Positions 1-11,459 of a stretch of 64,000 bases of DNA are shown piece by piece. Location: contig WFMF01000004.1 in the NCBI GenBank assembly GCA_011033025.1, positions 1 to 64,000 of the forward strand, written 5' to 3'. The notes beneath the pieces are model-generated. The model was not told the DNA's origin. It was given only the letters and a program-made list of their open reading frames with translations, and searched no databases. The translations under genes and the position numbers were made by a program. Each line of letters begins with the position of its first letter. The stretch's first letter is position 1. The stretch is from Beroe forskalii (lineage: Eukaryota; Ctenophora; Nuda; Beroida; Beroidae).

Positions 1-210
1 TTTTCACTGCGTACCTAGGCGTCATAAACCCAATGCAAAATTTATTTTCTGTAAAGCAAATCTTTTTCATCAATATCGGTGTTTTTGGCACAAAATATGG
101 GTATTTTGCATGGTCTTCAAATTTTATGGATGGAGCTGAAAATTTGACATTTTGCTGAAGAAACCATACAATTTCAAATTTAGGATGCGCGCCATTAGCG
201 CGCATTTATA

Positions 211-885
211 CAGTAGGGTGCCATATGTTTTCGTCGTTTTACTTTTTTAGCCTTTTTTAGTGCAATAAATTTCCTTTTTAAGGGATCACTGTCTGAAACT
301 TTAGAATAATTGCACCCTGATTGTTTATGGTATCATTAGACTAACCATTGCCCTGAGTAACTGTGATTTCTTTTTCGAAATTCACCATTAGATAAGCGAG
401 TTAGGCTTAATTTTACGAGGGTACCTAAAATTTCCATGTTGTGGTACGAAAAATGCAATAACATCAACAAATTTCAAAATTTTTTCGTAATTTTAATTGC
501 GTCTGAAAGCTGAATGTTTTGGCTTTACGCTGCTAAAATTTCATGGAAATCGTTTTCAAAACAACGATGGTACAGCCCTGCGATTTCAAAACTTTTTCAG
601 AAAATTTCGAGTAAAATGGCATCACCTGTAAAATACATTACTCCTTCATAAATCTCGCATTTCAAAAAATTTGCCTTACTTTGATGCGTCACTGTGTTTT
701 CGTGTTTTTAGTTTGCATAAAACAATTGATGCCACATCAAAATTCAAAGTCTCAGAATTCTAATGGTTTTTGAATTATTGGAATCCGTTAATCCAATCAA
801 AAGTTATGAGCATTTGAATGATTGCAATTTTACACTATTGACAGGCGGATTTTCGAAAACGACGAAAACATTTGGCACCCCACTG
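211..885. mobile_element. TA-flanked MITE, 675 bp
   Basis: The two ends are inverted copies of about 30 bp: the left begins CAGTAGGGTGCCATATG and the right ends in the complement of CAGTGGGGTGCCAAATG. Both then run into TTTTCGTCGTTTT. The dinucleotide TA lies directly outside each end (209-210 and 886-887), as expected for a Tc1/mariner-type target duplication. No transposase frame is present inside, so this is a non-autonomous copy. Confidence 0.75.
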
Positions 886-1282
886 TACAAATACATTGGA
901 ATAGATGTTTGTATACATTACAAGCATGCTTGTTTGGCTTAAATCGCATACCTCATTGTACGAGAATTGTTCCCGAATAAAATTTTTCAAGCAGGAAATA
1001 CTCGAATCAATTAACGGGCTGCATTTATGGCGATGCACAAGCAATTTGCTAAATGCTTCAGAACTTCACGAAATTACGAGGTTTAACTTTTTAAATCGAA
1101 TTCTGGTCAGTGACTAGCATTTGAATTTTGCGACAATAAATGTGTAATTAAACTTTTAGAATTAGTGGGCCGCAATTTCGTGAATGTTGGAACATAGCCG
1201 GAAACAAAACTGCCCGTTTCACTCCGGAGAACTTGCAACCCTCCACACCGTGTGGTATTGGTAATATCTCGAGTCTTGGTAT

Positions 1283-1521
1283 GTCTCCCATATAAACGGC
1301 TCTGAGTGACGTCACAGATCTAAACGTCAATTTTTCTGTATCCTAAACCTAACCATTGCCCTTACCAAAACCCTAACCTTAATCCTTATCCTAAACCTAA
1401 CAAATCCTGACCCTAACCAGAACTCTAACCTTACTGCTTAAAGCGCTAGATGCGCTTAATTATATTTTTCTGAGTGACGTCATTGTCATAGATAATGAAG
1501 GCTCCCGTTTATATGGGAGAC
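1283..1521. mobile_element. Short inverted-repeat element with telomere-like core
   Basis: A perfect 17-bp inverted repeat, GTCTCCCATATAAACGG, bounds the element at 1283-1299 and 1505-1521; outside it the match continues weakly. The core (about 1345-1440) is a degenerate run of CCTAACC/CCCTAA-like words. The part near 1480-1521 (tgacgtcattgtc, agataatgaaggctcc) is also found in the terminal repeats of the 8-kb element at 24848-32848, so the two are related. Exact ends and target duplication are not clear. Confidence 0.55.
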
Positions 1522-2014
1522 TGACCCGAGTCTTACTGCTGGGTATTGAGTGTCATGCAGTGAAAATTGAGTGCCTGTGCCAGTTCATTCGAAATTGAAT
1601 CACGGGTTTCTTCTGAGCAACCATAGAATTATGAATTTGCTGAGTGATATACTTGAGTATGACCAATTACCAGTACCTATGGCCAATGCAACCTCAGTCA
1701 TGCATTCATTTAAAATCAATGCAATAACCTGGGCATCAGCATGTCCAGATCATGAACTCAGCTAAAAGGAGGCCACATTACAGTTCGTATAGCTCTGCAC
1801 AATGCAACACACATATCGCAGTCCGCAAAGCAGCTATACGTACTGTGCTGTGGTTGCTACGCACGTGACTGTGGTTGCTATGCACGTGACTATCCAGTGC
1901 CGATTTCCGTGACGTCACAGACTCGAGTAGATACATATTTTCAATCCGCGCGCGGCTCCCTGTGTATTTTTGTTTGACGCTGACTTTATATATATTTTTA
2001 TGGATACATATAAT

Positions 2015-2475
2015 ATTTGATGGATTTCTCCCATCCCTGCGCGCAACACTCGGAAAACCTTGCGTGCGCAGCGGAGGGTAGGGTAACATCCTACAAATAT
2101 AATATATTTAGAAGCCCTTAGCCGTAGCGGCGCCCTCACGAGGGTTTTCAAACAAATCTTTCTTGAAATAAAGTGTTACAGATAAAAGCAAAAAATTCTA
2201 GCAATGAATATCAGGAATTTTCAAATGTATTCCAATAATTCATTAAAGCATGGGCATGGCAAAAGTCTTGCAGATCGATTTGTTTTAAATGATTGATTCT
2301 TTAATTGTTGATATACACAATACAATATTCCAAATTATTAATTAAGGTAAAGATATCACTATAAGTTAAATGGATTTCACCCATCCGTAGCGCGCAACAC
2401 TGAAATTTGGAGGGTCGTGTTGCAGACTCCCCGGAAAAAATGGCGCGGCTGAGGGTAGGGTAAAACTTACTGAGT
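2015..2475. repeat. Two direct copies of a dispersed repeat
   Basis: Two similar segments, about 2018-2092 and 2365-2470, share ATGGATTTC.CCCATCC, GCGCAACACT and GAGGGTAGGGTAA. An inverse copy lies at about 53803-53880 in this window, which shows a dispersed family. The segment between the copies is AT-rich with no gene seen. Confidence 0.5.
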
Positions 2476-2479
2476 TAAA

Positions 2480-3690
2480 CAATAAGTTAAACAATAATTT
2501 TTATTTACTCCATAATATCACAATAAAAAATACATCACATAAAAATAAATGAATAACTTTCATTTTCCATTGACTAGAGATCACCAAGCTGTCTAATATT
2601 TCATAAAAGTATTAAATGACCATTAATTGTTAGAAGCAATTTGAAGTATAATCCATATCATTGGCTTAAAAGGTTGATATACTTACATAGGAACATTAGG
2701 GATTAAAATCTCAATATATTGCCGCCCTTTTGTGATACCATTAATTGAATGAATGTTTTATCATGAGGAATAGGACATTTAGGTTAGCTCAGTAAAACAT
2801 TTGGGTTATCATCTTGTCATGTATAAATGTTGTTATTCATTTGGGCCATCCTTGGCCGGTGAAAGAAAGTAAGACAAAAAAAAGTTTAGAAGACTTTTGT
2901 ACATAATGTGCTATTCAAAAGAAACATGCCTTCTGATATTAACATACCATACGATGCAACATAAGTATGTTAGAATGTTATTGCACATTAGGTATTAAAG
3001 TATTCTAGTTTGAATAACATTGACATGATGACGAGGTGAATAAAAATTGGCTAAAAAAATCTCATGGTTTGAGATAAGTTAAACTTAGCCAATTCCTTTG
3101 GTAAGACCCTGTGATCCATGTTGCAGTAGATGTGGTTGGAGAAAGGTCACAGTGGCTATTTGCTTCAGAGTGCCCTTGGGGACCACCTGCAACACAGATC
3201 GGGGTCAACTATATCTAACTTTCAAATAAAATTTGCATAAAGAACGGGAGCCCAACAGTATCAATACAATACCTGGCTTATTGAAAACCAACTTCCTCTT
3301 GTCTTCAACTGTAGTGTAAAGCCTCGCAATATTTCAATATCATGTATGACTCTCAATAAAAAAATGAAAGTCAATTTTACACACTTGGTTAGATGGTAAA
3401 AAAAGTTTGGAAAGCCTAGCTAGACATTGAGAGACTTAACAACACTACCTATTAAATCATGTTTAAGATTTGGATTGATATGTCAAGTATCTTTGTTACT
3501 TGCCACATAAAGCTGTAAAACTACCGAGCCATGGTCGTATCTATCCAAGTTGAACCTCAAATTGATCAATTTCATCAAAGTTCGATAAAATGTGAACATA
3601 AACGTAAGTCTGCTACATAATCAAGATGCTTCACCTATTCCAGTTTTACCGATGTCAGCTGCAAGAAATTCAGTAAAATTAATGTTAGAC
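2480..3690. other. AT-rich intergenic stretch, nothing recognised
   Basis: No open frame with coding character, no inverted termini and no tandem array were seen here. It ends where the 3' part of the minus-strand LINE begins. Confidence 0.5.
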
Positions 3691-3694
3691 CAAT

Positions 3695-5463
3695 AATCTA
3701 GATTCTGCTGCTGTGCTGATAAAAGGAATTCTTCAGAATATTTTTGATAAGATTTTCATCCTTTTCAAGGCCAAGATTGTGAGTGCTTTTCCTAAAATTA
3801 TTCCAAAGCATAGGTGCTTGATAAAAGAAGTATATAGAGGGATCGGGTGTTATAAAGCGATTAGTATTTTGCTTAGATATATATAGTGTCCCATGTAGGG
3901 GTGCTGGTTCTCTAGTCTTGACAATTTTCACAAGCTCCATTATACATCTTAGACGGTAGAGGTTTTGTACAGTTAGCAGATTGTGCTCAGTGAAAAGTGG
4001 TTTAGATAATTGAATTGAATTGAATTGAATGGCTCCCTACTGTGAAACTCTATTCCAAGTTTTTGTTCACCAAATGGCCTAGCCCTTACACAAGTGCGGA
4101 ATTTTTCTAGATAAGTTTCTGTGTCTCCAAACATTATACGTAAACATTTCTTTTGGGTGCGGAATATTGGCTCCAGATTACTTAGGGCTACCCCTCCCCA
4201 AACGGAAATTGCATAACTAAGGTGTGATTCAAATTATAGAGAATGGTAAATCTGCTTGTGAAGCTTAGATGGTAGAGAATTAGCAATACGATAGAGTCTA
4301 CCACATGCACTCTTTAAAGTTTTGTTTAATTGTGCAATGTGGGGTTTCAGGATAAATTATCATCCATCAGTACTCCTAAAAATTTTGCTTCACTAACTTT
4401 CTTGACAATTTTACCATTTATTGATATGTTTAGGTCATTTGAGACAGTGGGCTCCTCTTACCTTCAAAGAAAAGCATGTAGCAACATTTTTGGTATTAAT
4501 ATGTAGTAAGTTAGATTCCATGTATCTTGATATATTATATAAGATCTCATTAGCATTTTTATAGACTGATTCTTTGCTATCACCAGTAACAAATATATTA
4601 GTATCATCAGCAAATAGGATGGTTTTACAATTACCAGCAGAGTTACATATGTCATTTATATACAGAATAAAGAGCAGGGGACCCAGAACAGAGCCCTGGG
4701 GTACACCAAACCTGACAGGAGAGTTTCAGAATTTCACTTAGCACACTGACTAGTTGCTTTCTGTCAGAGAGGTAGCTTTTAATTAGGTTGAGTGCATTCC
4801 CACGAATACCATAGTGGTCCAGCTTATCTATCAATATACTGTGGTCTAATGTGTCAAAAGCTTTACTCAAGTCAATAAAGATACCTATGGTGAACTTTTT
4901 TAATTTAATTTGATCTCTTATATGTTTAACTGAATAGTTCAGAGCATGGGCAGTGGAATGTCCTTTCCTGAATCCATATTGGTTTTCATATACTATGTTA
5001 TTGTCCTCTAAGAATTGGTAGATTCTGTCATATATCAACTTCTCAAATATCTTACCAAATATTGGTAATGTAGAGACAGGCCTGTAGTTTTCTAGCAGTT
5101 CTGCATTGTCTTTTTTGAATATTGGACTTATTCTACCAGTCTTGAGTTCCAAGGGAAAGTACCCATCAATCATGCATTTGTTAAATATTGTCGATAATAT
5201 TGGAGATAAAACGCCAGCTGTAGACTTAATTACATGGACAGGAATATCACTAGATTTACCTAGTTTTAGTTCAGTTATAATGGATTCTATTTCTTCCTGA
5301 TTGCATTCTCTAAGTTTAAGTGTGTTTTGGCACTTCTCCTTAAGGAAGTTACTGAAATTTGATAGCCTATTAATCCTTACACCATTTTCATCAATGTAAG
5401 CTTTGTTCAGTGAAGGAGCCAGTGAAACGAAGTATTTATTAAATTCATCAGCTATCACTCTCC
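3695..5463 (-). pseudogene. LINE reverse transcriptase, 3' part (decayed)
   Basis: This is the 3' half of a CR1/L2-like non-LTR retrotransposon. The 268-residue open frame at 4652-5458 carries the reverse transcriptase core: NYRPVSTLPIFGKIFEK (residues about 124-140), YGFRKGHSTAHALNYS, and the first catalytic motif DLSKAFDTLDH (about 197-207). Near 4730 the frame breaks, so the GVPQGSVLGP and FADDTN motifs (about 4700 and 4605) are read in other frames. The C-terminal region reappears as an 80-codon frame at 3698-3940. Several frameshifts mark it as dead. It is closely similar to the LINE at 33580-36801. Its upstream part is at 7604-7985, beyond an inserted transposon. Confidence 0.85.
5456..5463. 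other. Target-site duplication, left copy
   Basis: CACTCTCC directly precedes the left inverted terminus of the 2,132-bp insertion and recurs exactly at its right edge. Confidence 0.8.
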
Positions 5464-5483
5464 GGTCATACGAGCGAATTACT

Positions 5484-6040
5484 GCGGGAGACTCCCGGGA
5501 GTCCTCCGGGAGCCCTCCGGGAGTACTCCGGGAGCCCTCCGGGAGTACTCCGAGAGTCCTCCGAGAGTCCTCCGGGAGTACTCCGGGAGTACCTGAGAGT
5601 CCCCGGAGTCCTCCGGGAGTCCTACGGGGAGTACTCCCCGGAGTCCCGCGGGAGTACCCCGGAGTCCCACGGGGAGTACCCCGGGAGTCCTACGAGCCCC
5701 CTGGGAGTCCCGGAGTACCCCGGGAGTCCTGCGGGAGTACCCCGGGAGTCCTGCGGGAGTACCCCGGGAGTCCTGCGGGAGTACCCCGGGAGTCCTACGG
5801 GAGTACCACGGGAGTCCTACGGGAGTACCCCGGGAGTGCCACGGGAGTCCTACGGGAGTACCCCGGGAGTCCTACGGGAGTACCCTGGGAGTCCTACGGG
5901 AGTACCCCGGGAGTCCCCCGGGAGTCCTACCGGAGTACCCCGGGAGTCCTACGGGAGTACCCCGGGAGTCCTATGGGAGTACCCCGGGAGTCCTACAGGA
6001 AGTACCCCGGGAGTCCTACGGGAGGATTACCACGGGAGAA
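5484..6040. repeat. Minisatellite, left arm of foldback element
   Basis: About 28 tandem units of roughly 20 bp, consensus CGGGAGTCCTACGGGAGTAC. All three frames on one strand stay open for long distances, so the PGS-PTG-VPRES peptide frames here are repeat translations. The end of the array runs into a unique stretch (6040-6090) that is repeated in inverse at 6587-6640. Confidence 0.9.
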
Positions 6041-6322
6041 ATTTTTTATAGAACACTTGCCTGATCAGGGCCATATCGGTTTAAACCCTTACTTGCCTTA
6101 CGGGCTCTGGCCAAAACCGGATACATCCCTCGGGCAGTATGCCAAAATGGACCTATGTATTCAGATGTAGTGATTTTTTAGTACGATCAAAGGTGATTCG
6201 TTGGAGGAAATCCGTTATCATTATAATAATATACAGGTAATTACAACACTATCAATATACGTATCAATATGGCCACCCAGAAGTGGTAATCATTATCAAT
6301 ATCAAGAAAACACAGATTAAAT

Positions 6323-6610
6323 TTACAACAATTTCCCAGCAGCAACAGCAAGCCTCCTTTTCTTGATGAATGTGTCTGTCTTCAGGATCTCTGCACATCT
6401 GTCAGAAAGGACCTGTTGATTGATCTTATCCGACTTCTGCGTGCGGGTCGGCTGCTTCACCAAGTAGTCGAATCTGGGGCCGTCCAAGATCATCAGTTCT
6501 GCAATCCTCCGCTTGCGGTAGAAAGAGGACTCAGGAATCTTCTCCACCTTCAGGAACTTTGCAAGGCTGAGCTTGTAAGGGTTTGAACCGATATGGCCCT
6601 GATCAGGCAA
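6323..6610 (-). pseudogene. Coding-like fragment in the core of the foldback element
   Basis: About 85 codons read KLSLAKFLKVEKIPESSFYR and continue through LMILDGPRFDYLVK to a KKRRLAVAAGKLL end and stop. The composition (mixed charged and hydrophobic residues, no repeats) is protein-like, unlike the repeat-derived frame it is fused to upstream. I do not recognise the family. It could be a captured host exon or the last trace of the element's own gene. No promoter or start is visible; in the long open frame it simply continues from the minisatellite. Confidence 0.35.
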
Positions 6611-6639
6611 GTGTTCTATAAAAAATTTCTCCCGTGGTA

Positions 6640-7575
6640 ATCCTCCCGTAGGACTCCCGGGGTACTCCCGTGGTACTCCCGTAGGACTCCCGTGGTACTC
6701 CCGTAGGACTCCCGGAGGACTCCCAGGGTACTCCCGTAGGACTCCCAGGGTACTCCCGTAGGACTCCCGGGGTACTCCCGTAGGACTCCCGGGGTACTCC
6801 CGTAGGACTCCCGGGGGACTCCCGGGGTACTCCCGTGGCACTCCCGGGGTACTCCCGTGGCACTCCCATGGTACTCCCGTAGGACTCCCGGGGGACTCCC
6901 GGGGTACTCCCGTAGGAGTCCCGGGGTACTCCTGTAGGACTCCCGGGGGAGTGGGGACTCCCGGGGTACTCCCGTCGGACTCCCGGGGGACTCCCGTGAC
7001 ACTCCCGTGGTACTCCCGTAGGACTCCTGGGGGACTCCCAGGGGACTCTGGGCTCGGGAGGACTCCCGGGGCTCGGCACTCCGTGGTACTCCCGTGGCAC
7101 TCCCGTGTACTCGGGGTACTCATAGGACTCCCCGGGGACTCCATTAAGGAACTCCCATGGCACTCCTACTCCCGTGGCACCCAAGACTGACTCCCAGAAA
7201 ATGTGGGAGAATGTAATTTAGGATATAATTTTTTCCCTGTTTTTCCCGTAGGAGTCCAGGGGACATGGTTTAATCGTGGGACTCCCTAATTTAGGACTTT
7301 CAATAGAATATAACTGTAAACTGTGGGACTCCCGGGGACTCCCGGTTTATTCAACTCATGGGTACTCCGGGCTCAGGTACTCCAAAGTTACTCGGGGACT
7401 CCCGGGGAATGACCTCCGGGATTCCCGACTCGGACTACCAGATGCACTTGTTTTCTTTTTAGTCGGGGGACTCCCGGGGACTCGATTACTTCTGATTACT
7501 TTGAGGACTCGGAGTAGGTACATTTATGGTTCAAAGAAAACTCCCGGAGGGCCTCTTGAGGACTCGGGATTCTCC
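6640..7575. repeat. Minisatellite, right arm of foldback element
   Basis: Units of about 18-20 bp, GTAGGACTCCCGGGGTACTC-like, are the reverse complement of the left array, so the two arrays could fold back on each other. Toward 7200-7575 the array becomes degenerate and mixes with AT-rich sequence before the terminal repeat. Confidence 0.85.
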
Positions 7576-7595
7576 GCAGTAATTGCTCAATGACC

Positions 7596-7603
7596 CACTC
7601 TCC
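7596..7603. other. Target-site duplication, right copy
   Basis: CACTCTCC, identical to 5456-5463, follows the right terminus of the foldback element. Confidence 0.8.
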
Positions 7604-7985
7604 TATCTGTGGCCGTTTATTATCTATAACAAAATTGGGTTTAATAAGCTGTTTATTTTTGCCCCGTACATTATTGATAATTTTCCAGACTTTCTTACTG
7701 TCTCCTACACATTCCTCTACCTTTAAGCCTAGGTATTTAGCTTTCCTAAAATTGATCAAGAACTTGAGCCTTTTTCTATAGTCACTAAATCTAACATACT
7801 TCAGTCGAATATCAGCACAGAAAACACAGTCACACTTGTCACGCTCTGACATCTCTGTTAATTTACTGACACACTTCTTCTTCTTTTGGCAGCTTCCCAC
7901 AATTTGAATAAGTTATCTTTATTGGCAATAGATGCAATAAGCCCACTTGTTATCCACGGATTGTTAGCTGTTTTTATGAAATAAT
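7604..7985 (-). pseudogene. LINE linker region between endonuclease and reverse transcriptase
   Basis: Read on the minus strand this gives NNPWITSGLIASIANKDNL, then a frame break near 7885, then YRKRLKFLINFRKAKYLGLK and KKVWKIINNVRGKNK. These are the conserved words that lie between the endonuclease and reverse transcriptase domains of CR1/L2-like LINEs; the same words occur in the LINE at 33580-36801 (NPWITTGIINSI, KKTWQLINELRGK). It is the upstream continuation of the LINE at 3695-5463. The endonuclease is missing, so the copy is 5'-truncated at about 7985. Confidence 0.75.
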
Positions 7986-7989
7986 TTAT

Positions 7990-8225
7990 AGAATTTTATA
8001 AATATTAAAATATTTTAACATGTATAGAAGATTTGAAATCTGTTATGTTATTATATTTTTTGGCAATATTATTCAAATTTTAAAGCCTGTTATCTGTCTG
8101 CAAATATCAATATTGCAAATTGGTGCATACAGACAATGAAATCTCGTTTTAAATTTTATTTGTTGATTATATAAGTTTGGTCAGTTGGAACATTCTGACA
8201 AGATGCATTACTTGATCCTAGGTCT
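7990..8225. other. AT-rich spacer, nothing recognised
   Basis: Low-complexity AT-rich sequence between the truncated LINE and the start of a minisatellite; no gene seen. Confidence 0.5.
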
Positions 8226-8229
8226 GATT

Positions 8230-10525
8230 TTTTGTTCCTGGGGTGGAATTAATGAATTATTCATCCAAGAAGAGTCTCCTTGATCCTGAGAGAGAGTTCC
8301 TGATGCTGGGGATCACTCATTTGATCATAAGAGAGTCTCCTTGATGCTGAGATCGTCTCCCTATTCCTGAAAGAGGAGGCTACACTCCTTCATGACAGCT
8401 ATGTACCCTAGGGTACATTCCTTGGTTCTAGGACAGCATCCTAGATCTTGCAAAATTGTCCTTGATCCTGAGAGAATTGATCCAAGAGAGACTTGATCCT
8501 TGAGAGATCTCCCTGATCTGGGGAAGACTCTATGATCATAAGAGAGTCTCCTTGATGCTGAGATCGTCTCCCTATTCCTGAAAGAGGAGGCTACACTCCT
8601 TCATGACAGCTATGTACCCTAGGGTACATTCCTTGATTCTAGGACAGCATCCTAGATCTTGCAAAATTGTCCTTGATCCTGAGAGAGTCTCCTTGATCTT
8701 CAGAGAGTCTCCTTGATCCTGAGAGAGTCTCCTTGATCCTGAGAGAGTGTCCCTGATGCTGGGGAAGACTCTATGATCCTAAGAGAGTCTCCTTGATGCT
8801 GAAATCGTCTCCCTATTCCTGAAAGAGGAGGCTACACTCCTTCATGACAGCTGTGTACCCTAGGGTACATTCCTTGATTCTAGGACAGCATCCTAGATCT
8901 TGCAAAATTGTCCTTGATCCTGAGAGAGTCTCCTTGATCCTGAGAGAGTCTCCTTGATCCTGAGAGAGTCTCCCTGATCCTAGGGAAGACTCTATAATCC
9001 TCAGAGAGTCTCCCTGATCCTGAGGGAATCTCCCTGATCCCAAGGGAAGAACTCTATGATCCTGAGAGAGTCTCCTTGATCCTGGGATAGTCTCTTAGAT
9101 CCTGAGAGAGTCTCCTTGATCCTGAGAGAGTCTCCTTGATCCTGAGAGAGTCTCCCTGATCCTAGGGAAGACTCCATGATCCTCAGAGAGTATTCCCGAT
9201 CCTGAGAGAGTCTCCCTGATCCTGAGAGAGTCTCCCTGATCCCAAGGGAAGAAGTATATGATCCTGAGAGAGTCTCCTTGATGCTGAGATAGTCTCCCTG
9301 ATGTTGGGAGAGTCACCTTAATCCTGGGAGATTGTCTTTGATCCTGGGATAGTCTCTTAGATCCTGGGAGAGTCTCTGTGATCCTGAGAGAGTCTTCTTG
9401 ATCCTGAGAGAGTCTCTTTGATCCTTAGAGAGTCTCCCTGATCCTAGGGAAGACTCTATGATCCTCAGAAAGTCTCCCTGACCCTGAGAGAGTCTCCCTG
9501 ATCCTAGGGAAGACTCTATGATCCTGAGAGAGTCTCCCTGATCCTAGGAAGACTCTATAACTCTATGATCCTGAGAGAGTCTCCTTGATGCTGAGATAGT
9601 GTCCCTGATGTTGGGAGAGTCACCTTGATCCTGGGAGAGTCTCCTTGATCCTGGGAAAGTCTCTTAGATCCTGGGAGAGTCTCTTTGATCCTGAGAGAGT
9701 CTCCTTGATCCTGAGAGAGTCTCTTTGATCCTGAGAGAGTCTCCCTGATCCTAGGGAAGACTCTATGATCCTGAGAGAGTCTCCCTGATCCTGAGAGAGT
9801 CTCTCTGATCCCAAAGGAAGAAGTCTATGATCCTGAGAGAGTCTCCTTGATGCTGAGATAGTGTCCCTGATGTTGGGAGAGTCACCTTAATCCTGGGAGA
9901 TTGTCTTTGATCCTGGGATAGTCTCTTAGATCCTGGGAGAGTCTCTTTGATCCTGAGAGAGTCTTCTTGATCCTGAGAGAGTCTCCTTGATCCTGAGAGA
10001 GTCTCCCTGATCCTAGGGAAGACTCTATGATCCTTGATCAGAAAGTCTCCTTGATCCTGACTCTGAGAGAGTCTCCCTGATCCTAGGGAAGACTCTATGA
10101 TCCTGAGAGAGTCTCCCTGATCCTAGGGAAGACTCTATGATCCTGAGAGAGTCTCCTTGATGCTGAGATAGTGTCCCTGATGTTGGGAGAGTCACCTTGA
10201 TCCTGGGAGAGTCTCCTTGATCCTGGGAAAGTCTCTTAGATCCTGGGAGAGTCTCTTTGATGCTGAGATAGTCTCCTTGATCCTGAGAGTATCGTTTATC
10301 CTGAGAGAGTCTCCCTGATCCTAGGGAAGACTCTATGATCCTGAGAGAGTCTCCCTGATCCTGAGAGAGTCTCTCTGATCCCAAAGGAAGAAGTCTATGA
10401 TCCTGAGAGAGTCTCCTTGATGCTGAGATAGTGTCCCTGATGTTGGGAGAGTCACCTTAATCCTGGGAGATTGTCTTTGATCCTAGGGAAGACTCTATGA
10501 TCCTGAGAGAGCCTCCTTGATCTTC
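8230..10525. repeat. Minisatellite with higher-order structure
   Basis: The basic unit is about 20 bp, GAGAGTCTCCTTGATCCT. A longer unit of roughly 240 bp that includes GCTACACTCCTTCATGACAG and GTACCCTAGGGTAC occurs three times at 8290-8910. A second higher-order unit with GATGTTGGGAGAGTCACCTT recurs at about 9300, 9610, 9870, 10180 and 10440. Open frames in it are repeat translations. Confidence 0.9.
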
Positions 10526-10602
10526 ATCTTATAAGTATACATATTACCTATAAGTACACTCTTCATCCTGCAACCCACTGACTATGATTCTAAATTTAAT
10601 AG

Positions 10603-10929
10603 ATCATGAGCAGCACAGACTCAGATTTTGTGGAATCAGACCCTGAGTATTCTGATGAATCAGGCACCACAACTACAGGTATCATCTACCTAATGCTTGC
10701 ATAACATATTCATTGAAATGTCCACAAGATACTTTGATAGAGTTTAGATCACTCCCTTTAGTGGCTAGCCTCAGCACAACTGAGATGCTCTTTCATAAAA
10801 ATTGGTAACAGAAAATAATAAGCTGTCATTGTATTGAAAGTAATGAATATAAATCTCATTCAATGTTGTGTTAATTAATACCTAAATTCATCATTATTTG
10901 CAGATACAGATGATGTGGATTTAGGATAG
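10603..10929 (+). CDS. Possible two-exon 3' gene end, short acidic protein tail
   Basis: Exon A (10603-10678, ATG at 10606) reads MSSTDSDFVESDPEYSDESG followed by TTTT and ends at a GTATCA donor. Exon B (10904-10929) follows a ...TTATTTGCAG acceptor, keeps phase, and reads DTDDVDLG then TAG. The peptide is strongly acidic and serine-rich, like the tail of a nuclear protein. TAG sits in frame just before the ATG, but an AG there (10601-10602) could be an acceptor, so upstream exons may exist. The stop codon lies a few bases inside the left arm of the giant inverted repeat (from 10915), which makes a chance frame possible. No family recognised. Confidence 0.3.
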
Positions 10930-11459
10930 TTCAAATTACTGATTTAAATGATAGTATTTGGAGTTAGGATAATCAGTATTCTAATTATCTGGAGATAGGA
11001 TATTTGTGGATTTAAGAATAATCAGAGTTATGATTTCAATGATATTAGTCGGAGTTAAAAAGATAGAAACAAATGGAGTTAAGATAGTCAAAAAAATGAG
11101 AAATATTCAAAACTGTCACTGTTCTGAGTATATTATTTTGGAGTTAGTAAGTTAGTATACTCGACTTGTATAGAATATCACCTATGGCAAGATTCAATTA
11201 ATATACAGTTGGGGGATTGTAGCCCAAAAGAACCTAGCCCTACCCTATTTTTCGATTCTTGGAAGGTTTTTTTTTGTTTTTTAGGTTTTTGGGTTACATT
11301 TTATCAATTTCTGGGGCTTTTTCCAATGAATCAGTTGTTTTTGAACTTATATTTTACATTCAGTGGCTCTTAAAGTTTATTTGATACGGTTATTTTCATG
11401 CTTCCAGAGCTTGAAGGGCTAAGGTATCACCTAACAGTGAAATGTACAATAATGCATGC

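Larger units (their letters stand above)
5464..7595. mobile_element. Foldback DNA transposon with inverted minisatellite arms
   Basis: The element interrupts a LINE reading frame and is bounded by an exact 8-bp duplication, CACTCTCC (5456-5463 and 7596-7603). Its imperfect termini start GGTCATACGAGCGAATTACT on the left and mirror as AGTAATTGCTCAATGACC on the right. Removing the insert and one duplication re-creates the conserved LINE sequence across the junction, which confirms the borders. Inside are two GC-rich minisatellite arms in opposite orientation around a unique core of about 500 bp. No transposase is visible. An 8-bp duplication occurs in hAT, Merlin, Zisupton and some MULE elements; the GG start leans towards Merlin, but the family is not settled. 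Confidence 0.85.

Noticed and set aside
5403..6170. Open frames of up to 273 codons rich in PGS, PTG and VPRES on both strands (5403-7184)
   Set aside because: They are translations of a 20-bp minisatellite whose length leaves several frames open at once; no start context, domain or non-repeat body except the short core fragment.
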